A stretch of 64,000 bases of DNA from Harmothoe impar. Lineage: Eukaryota; Annelida; Polychaeta; Phyllodocida; Polynoidae. Positions within the stretch are counted from its first letter, which is position 1, and each line of letters starts with the position of its first letter. A program made the position numbers and the translations under genes. The notes under the pieces are model-generated. The model made no database searches. It was not told the origin of the DNA and saw nothing but the letters and a program-made list of their open reading frames with translations. Below, piece after piece: positions 61,001 to 64,000 of this stretch. Location: NCBI GenBank assembly GCA_947462335.1, contig OX381714.1, forward strand, positions 37,421,360 to 37,485,359, written 5' to 3'.

Positions 61001-63316
61001 TTGCCATGCATTGGCCCCATCAGCATTAGCTTAATGACCTCCAGGCTCCTCCTGGTTCCAATCCATACAGCACCTCTTGTAGGTACAGGAGGAGGCCCAC
61101 GTGCCGCCACGTGGTACCAGGTCCCCGCCCCCTCATCATCCATGGAATCTCCATGGTATTCTCCAGTAGGCCCACTGGATGTACACAGACCCCCTTCTCC
61201 CTCTCGTCCACTACACCTACCATCCACCCGACCTCCCAATGTCAACACTCTGTGATGGGCCGAGGTCGTGCCACATGGCAAGGTGATCCTGGCACAGAGT
61301 AGGGGGTGAGGGAGAGGAGAGAACAGAGAGTGGGCAGAGTGGGCAGCCAGAAGGGAGAGGGGGTTGGAACGAGATGGGGAGAGAGGGAGGGGTCAGGGAG
61401 GGGTCAGAAAAAAGGAGGGACAGACAGAGACAGAGGTAGAGAGACACACTTTGACAGCAAGAGAGACAGAGAGAAACAGAAAGAAACACAGAGAAAGGTA
61501 CAAGCAGAAAGAGACAGACAGAGACAGACAGAGACGGACAGACAGTCAGAGAGGTGGGGGGAGGGAAAGGAAGGAAATAATGAGTAAAGCAGACATACAG
61601 GGCGACAGGAACGTAGCCAGAGATGGAGAGGAAGCATGGAAACACGTATTGTTCAGCACATGACCAACATGTTTATAGCTACATTCTTTTTCATTCAGTT
61701 ATTCCCTTTTTATTCTGCCTTTGTTAGTTTGTTTTACACTCTACATGCACCATACAGACAGAGGTGCAGTGTCCAGGACATGCTGAACAACATTTGTCCT
61801 TCCTGACACAGGGATCTCCATGCAGTATATTTCCATCCCATCAATCAAACTGTGTTATACTGCTGGTGTTGGTAAATAGTCACCTCCCTCAAAATAATAC
61901 TGTCATATCCAATGTATTATGCTCCTGTATTCAGCCCGTCTTCTCCATGCAATTGTTGACAGCATTTTGCCTTATATCATACTCTATTGTTGTATTTAGT
62001 ATCACCATTTGCGATATAATAAAACAGTTTTTATTATTAAATAGCCACCATGCGTGGCCAGCTCCTATAATGCTGTCCATTCACCAAGAGTTGGGATGCC
62101 TGTGGTGACTGCTTCAGCAGCACAGGTGACCAGTAGTGTATAGCACCGTGATCATACACAGACCTCAGGAACTATTTGTAAAACAAACTCAGCCTAGTTC
62201 CACTTCCTCACCAATACCTCAACACAACCACCCCTCCCCCATGCTACACCATTCCACTCCTATGTAAATGTATACTTTGGTAATGGTGCCGCTAAGCAAG
62301 CAAACACCATTCCAGAAGTATATTGGGCCTCCACAGTCTAGCCTAGGTCAAGGAAGAAAAGATAAAGCTTGCTCTTATCCTTGCACCTCGAGATACAATA
62401 TGTTCATAGACCTGAATGTTAAGAATTAAGTTCATTAATGCCTCGAAATTACTGGGTAGACTGATTAGACTCGAGATATTAACATCCTTGGAAATTGATA
62501 ACCGAAACTGCACTATAAGCATACATGAACATGATAGCTACTACATTACTTTGGTATATGTGTGTGATATCTACCATAAGTATGCCCTATGTGCATTTTC
62601 TATGATACTGTATACTGTAATGCCCTATCATTGTCAAGTGACTAACAACCCTGTTTTCCCACAGTACCCCCTCTCAGTCTCCGTTCTACACATAGGAAAC
62701 CAACATACTGGAATCCAAACAAATCCACACAACATAACTGTATATGTAAATAAAAGTTCATATTGTCACAGACTGGCACATCTGTAGCATGGGATACATA
62801 GACACCAATAATAAAGTAATATATATAGTAAATAGTAAAGTTGTTGGTTGAGTATATAATGCACTTAAGCCTATATAAAGTCGACCTACCTGGTGTAACG
62901 TTATTCCCCTGTGTGTCCTGGTGTTGGTGTGCTCTATATGTGTGTAGAACACAGGATGGTGGTGGTGAGGGGTTGGTTTCCTCCCACTCTCATCTCACAT
63001 TCAGCTCATGACCATGCTGCAATTTGTGTATACCAGACTCAGCACTGGGTAATAGTATTACGGTGAGGGGGTGGGGAAGGGGGCTGAGAGGGAAGGGTAC
63101 TCTAATGTCAGTAATGACAGGGGGAGGGATGGGGTCGGTAATAAACTGCAGGAATGTATGTAAAGGATATAGTCGGGGATAGAGAATGAAAGGAGGTTGC
63201 TGAGAAAATAATCTGGCTCAAAAATCTAAAATAATCTTCCCCTGTATCCTCCTAGTCCTTCTGTACTCACCATCTGGTGGTGGTTCTTGGAATGTCAGAG
63301 GGGGGAGGTGTGTCAT
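52475..63316 (-). CDS. MBLAC1-like: MBLAC1-like metallo-beta-lactamase-fold protein, probable pseudoenzyme
   Basis: Six coding exons on the minus strand: 63316-63271, 60016-59951, 57542-57444, 54189-54026, 53582-53465 and 52671-52475. Donors are GTGAGT, GTAAGT, GTAGGT, GTATGT and GTATGT; every acceptor ends in AG and every junction keeps frame, giving 229 residues. Segments collinear with MBLAC1 include EHSVTPGEVEYVVCSHG, NVGNLNLFPNATHIVGYD, IEVLPTPGHKASG, TPIGTVAIAG and ADHMVPRYGPFYHI. Human MBLAC1 is a 266-residue metal-dependent hydrolase-fold protein reported to act in histone mRNA 3'-end processing. Here most ligands are gone: motif 1 Asp is Gly58, HxHxDH is HGSVEN (89-94), motif 4 Asp is Gly166 and motif 5 His is Tyr208. 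Only His89 and His143 remain. The intact frame argues for a kept non-catalytic protein. The first exon is the least certain; Met at 60011 is an alternative start. Confidence 0.85.
54292..54915. mobile_element. 624-bp TIR element, CACTGTAAAAAG / CTTCTCACAGTG ends, TSD TA
   Basis: Flanked by TA (54290-54291 and 54916-54917). The arms are rich in TGCTGTA/TACAGCA and pair with each other. The middle contains tRNA-like segments (see 54594-54664 and a GGTGAACCCAGGACC near 54731). The same family in reverse lies at 57796-58957. It is in intron 3 of the MBLAC1-like gene. Confidence 0.82.
54594..54664 (+). repeat. tRNA-like sequence (SINE-type or tRNA pseudogene)
   Basis: GTGGCACAACGGATC resembles box A, and GGTTGTGAGTTCGATCC resembles the T arm and box B. 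The acceptor stem does not pair, so this is not a working tRNA. Confidence 0.45.
54932..54999. repeat. (TA)n microsatellite
   Basis: Unbroken run of about 34 TA units, just outside the right end of the 54292 element. Short frames through it are pure Ile-Tyr repeats and not coding. Confidence 0.98.
55697..56193. mobile_element. About 500-bp fold-back element rich in TTAGTCA
   Basis: The left arm (CACAGATAATCTATAGGTTTAAG, then AGTCAGTAGTGGCTA, CCCAGGTT) is the inverted complement of the right arm across nearly the whole length, with a turn near 55945. The arms repeat TTAGTCATTTT and CTAACCTG. A diverged relative lies at about 59040-59300. It is within intron 3 of the MBLAC1-like gene. No target duplication was established. 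Confidence 0.82.
57796..58957. mobile_element. 1.16-kb TIR element, reverse relative of 54292, TSD CA
   Basis: The left end CACTGTTAGAAGTAAGTAGTGTTCC matches the complement of the right end of 54292. The right end GAACAACAACTTTTTACAGTG matches the complement of its left end. CA flanks both sides. It contains three tRNA-B-box-like segments (near 57915, 58113 and 58506-58576). It lies in intron 2 of the MBLAC1-like gene. Confidence 0.8.
58506..58576 (-). repeat. tRNA-like sequence inside a transposon
   Basis: On the minus strand it reads TCCCACTAGCTCAGTTGGTAGAGC, then GGGTCGCAGGTTAAAGTCCCGACAGGGA. The D arm is good, but the acceptor pairing is only partial and the anticodon loop is malformed. 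It is probably a tRNA-derived module, not a functional gene. Confidence 0.5.
59040..59300. repeat. Diverged relative of the TTAGTCA fold-back element
   Basis: Repeats the order of motifs in the left arm of 55697-56193: AAAAATGACT, TTATGCCTTACC, CCAACCTGACAG, AACCTAGGTTGG and TATAGGGAGTC. No clear ends are visible. Confidence 0.55.
61290..61580. repeat. Purine-rich simple sequence (GA / CAGAGA)
   Basis: A long GGGAGA- and GACAGAGA-type stretch. Open frames on both strands here (acidic/basic one way, Leu/Ser/Cys-rich the other) are products of the repeat and not genes. It lies in intron 1 of the MBLAC1-like gene. Confidence 0.9.
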
Positions 63317-63543
63317 GAGTAGACTGCCTCGGGTGCAGACCCAGGAGTAAGGTGTAGTAGGAGAGAGAAGGGGGTTCTCACACAACCTGGCAACTGGGAG
63401 AAGGTTCCCGAGGCATTTCACTGCTTGACATCCTTGGGTGTGTGGGATTTGTATGGGCTGTTATTGGTGAGCAGCGCAGTGATCACAAGGCACACATGGT
63501 GATGCCAAATGATTATTTCATTCCTCATACTATGGATAGAGAT

Positions 63544-63960
63544 CCCGGGGGGCCACTCCCTCAGATTTAAATACCATGTGTGAACACGATTCCAAGGGAA
63601 AGGGTCCCTTTTGGGGTCCCAGGCACGGACCCGCGAGGGCCCTTGATAAGGGGTACTTTTTGAGCAAGTGTGGGGAGAAAGGGGTACATTTTCAGACCTT
63701 AATGGCTTTTTAAAGGTCAATATTTACTTTATTTCCGTATGATATTTCTCGGCTACCCTTGATATTAGGTATTTTTTCAGAATCACCTGTGATTATGATA
63801 TATTTTGCAGGGTCACCCGTAATTAGGGTCTGTTTTTTCGCTAACTTTTCCTTGAAAAGGGTATGATTTTTTTTAATTTTACCCCTTGAAAAGGGTACCA
63901 AATTTGGGGTGATGTACACACATAGTGACTATAGAAAAGATAGGGAGTGGCCCCCCCGGG
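63544..63960. mobile_element. 417-bp hAT-like MITE, TSD ATAGAGAT
   Basis: The ends CCCGGGGGGCCACTCCCT and AGGGAGTGGCCCCCCCGGG are complementary apart from one G-run base, and an exact 8-bp duplication ATAGAGAT flanks both (63536-63543 and 63961-63968). An 8-bp duplication is the hAT hallmark. The interior repeats GGGTACC/AGGGTA-type short motifs and has no transposase. It lies about 230 bp upstream of the predicted start codon of the MBLAC1-like gene. Confidence 0.9.
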
Positions 63961-64000
63961 ATAGAGATACAGTGGCGGCGGAACAGGGAAGGCCAGGGGG

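Noticed and set aside
61217..61663. Frames of 90-140 codons on both strands in purine-rich DNA.
   Set aside because: Composition is dictated by the GACAGAGA simple repeat; there is no domain and the frames lie opposite one another.
1..64000. CRISPR arrays, operons or prokaryotic mobile systems.
   Set aside because: Introns, a eukaryotic tRNA, LINE relics and MITEs show this is animal nuclear DNA. No regular spacer-repeat array exists; the tandem repeats found lack unique equal-length spacers.

Overview
The window looks like nuclear DNA from an animal, probably a marine invertebrate. Real coding sequence is split by introns with GT..AG borders. The genes recognised are metazoan families (ankyrin/SOCS-box and MBLAC1), there is one animal-type tRNA gene, and the rest is AT-rich DNA full of short inverted-repeat transposons. 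A deuterostome such as a lancelet, hemichordate or echinoderm fits the style, but nothing here proves the phylum.

Layout. About 1-38.5 kb has no gene I can name. It holds a 1-kb tandem duplication (2071-3954), a field of GGGAGTC repeats (5570-7430), a 2.35-kb transposon-bounded inverted minisatellite (9830-12180), several elements with intact target-site duplications (18375-19229, 19546-20450, 22792-23048, 28279-29191), a dispersed palindromic repeat family, and a tRNA-Ala(UGC) on the minus strand at 37102-37173. A decayed LINE reverse-transcriptase fragment lies at 38571-38913.

The gene-bearing part starts near 40.6 kb. Two plus-strand tandem paralogues (about 40.6-45.4 kb and 46.3-49.5 kb) encode ankyrin-repeat proteins with a C-terminal SOCS box, so they are probable substrate receptors of Cullin-RING E3 ligases. 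Their three matching exons have identical intron phases. Only the first copy has a visible 5' coding exon, and its splice phase fits both copies.

On the minus strand, 63.3-52.5 kb, is a six-exon gene for an MBLAC1-type metallo-beta-lactamase-fold protein. All five splice junctions keep frame and give about 229 residues, yet nearly all metal ligands of the fold are replaced, so it is best read as a pseudoenzyme. Its introns carry further transposons with CACTG ends. The ASB pair and the MBLAC1 gene are convergent, and nothing seen links them functionally. All calls are by eye; no database search was run.
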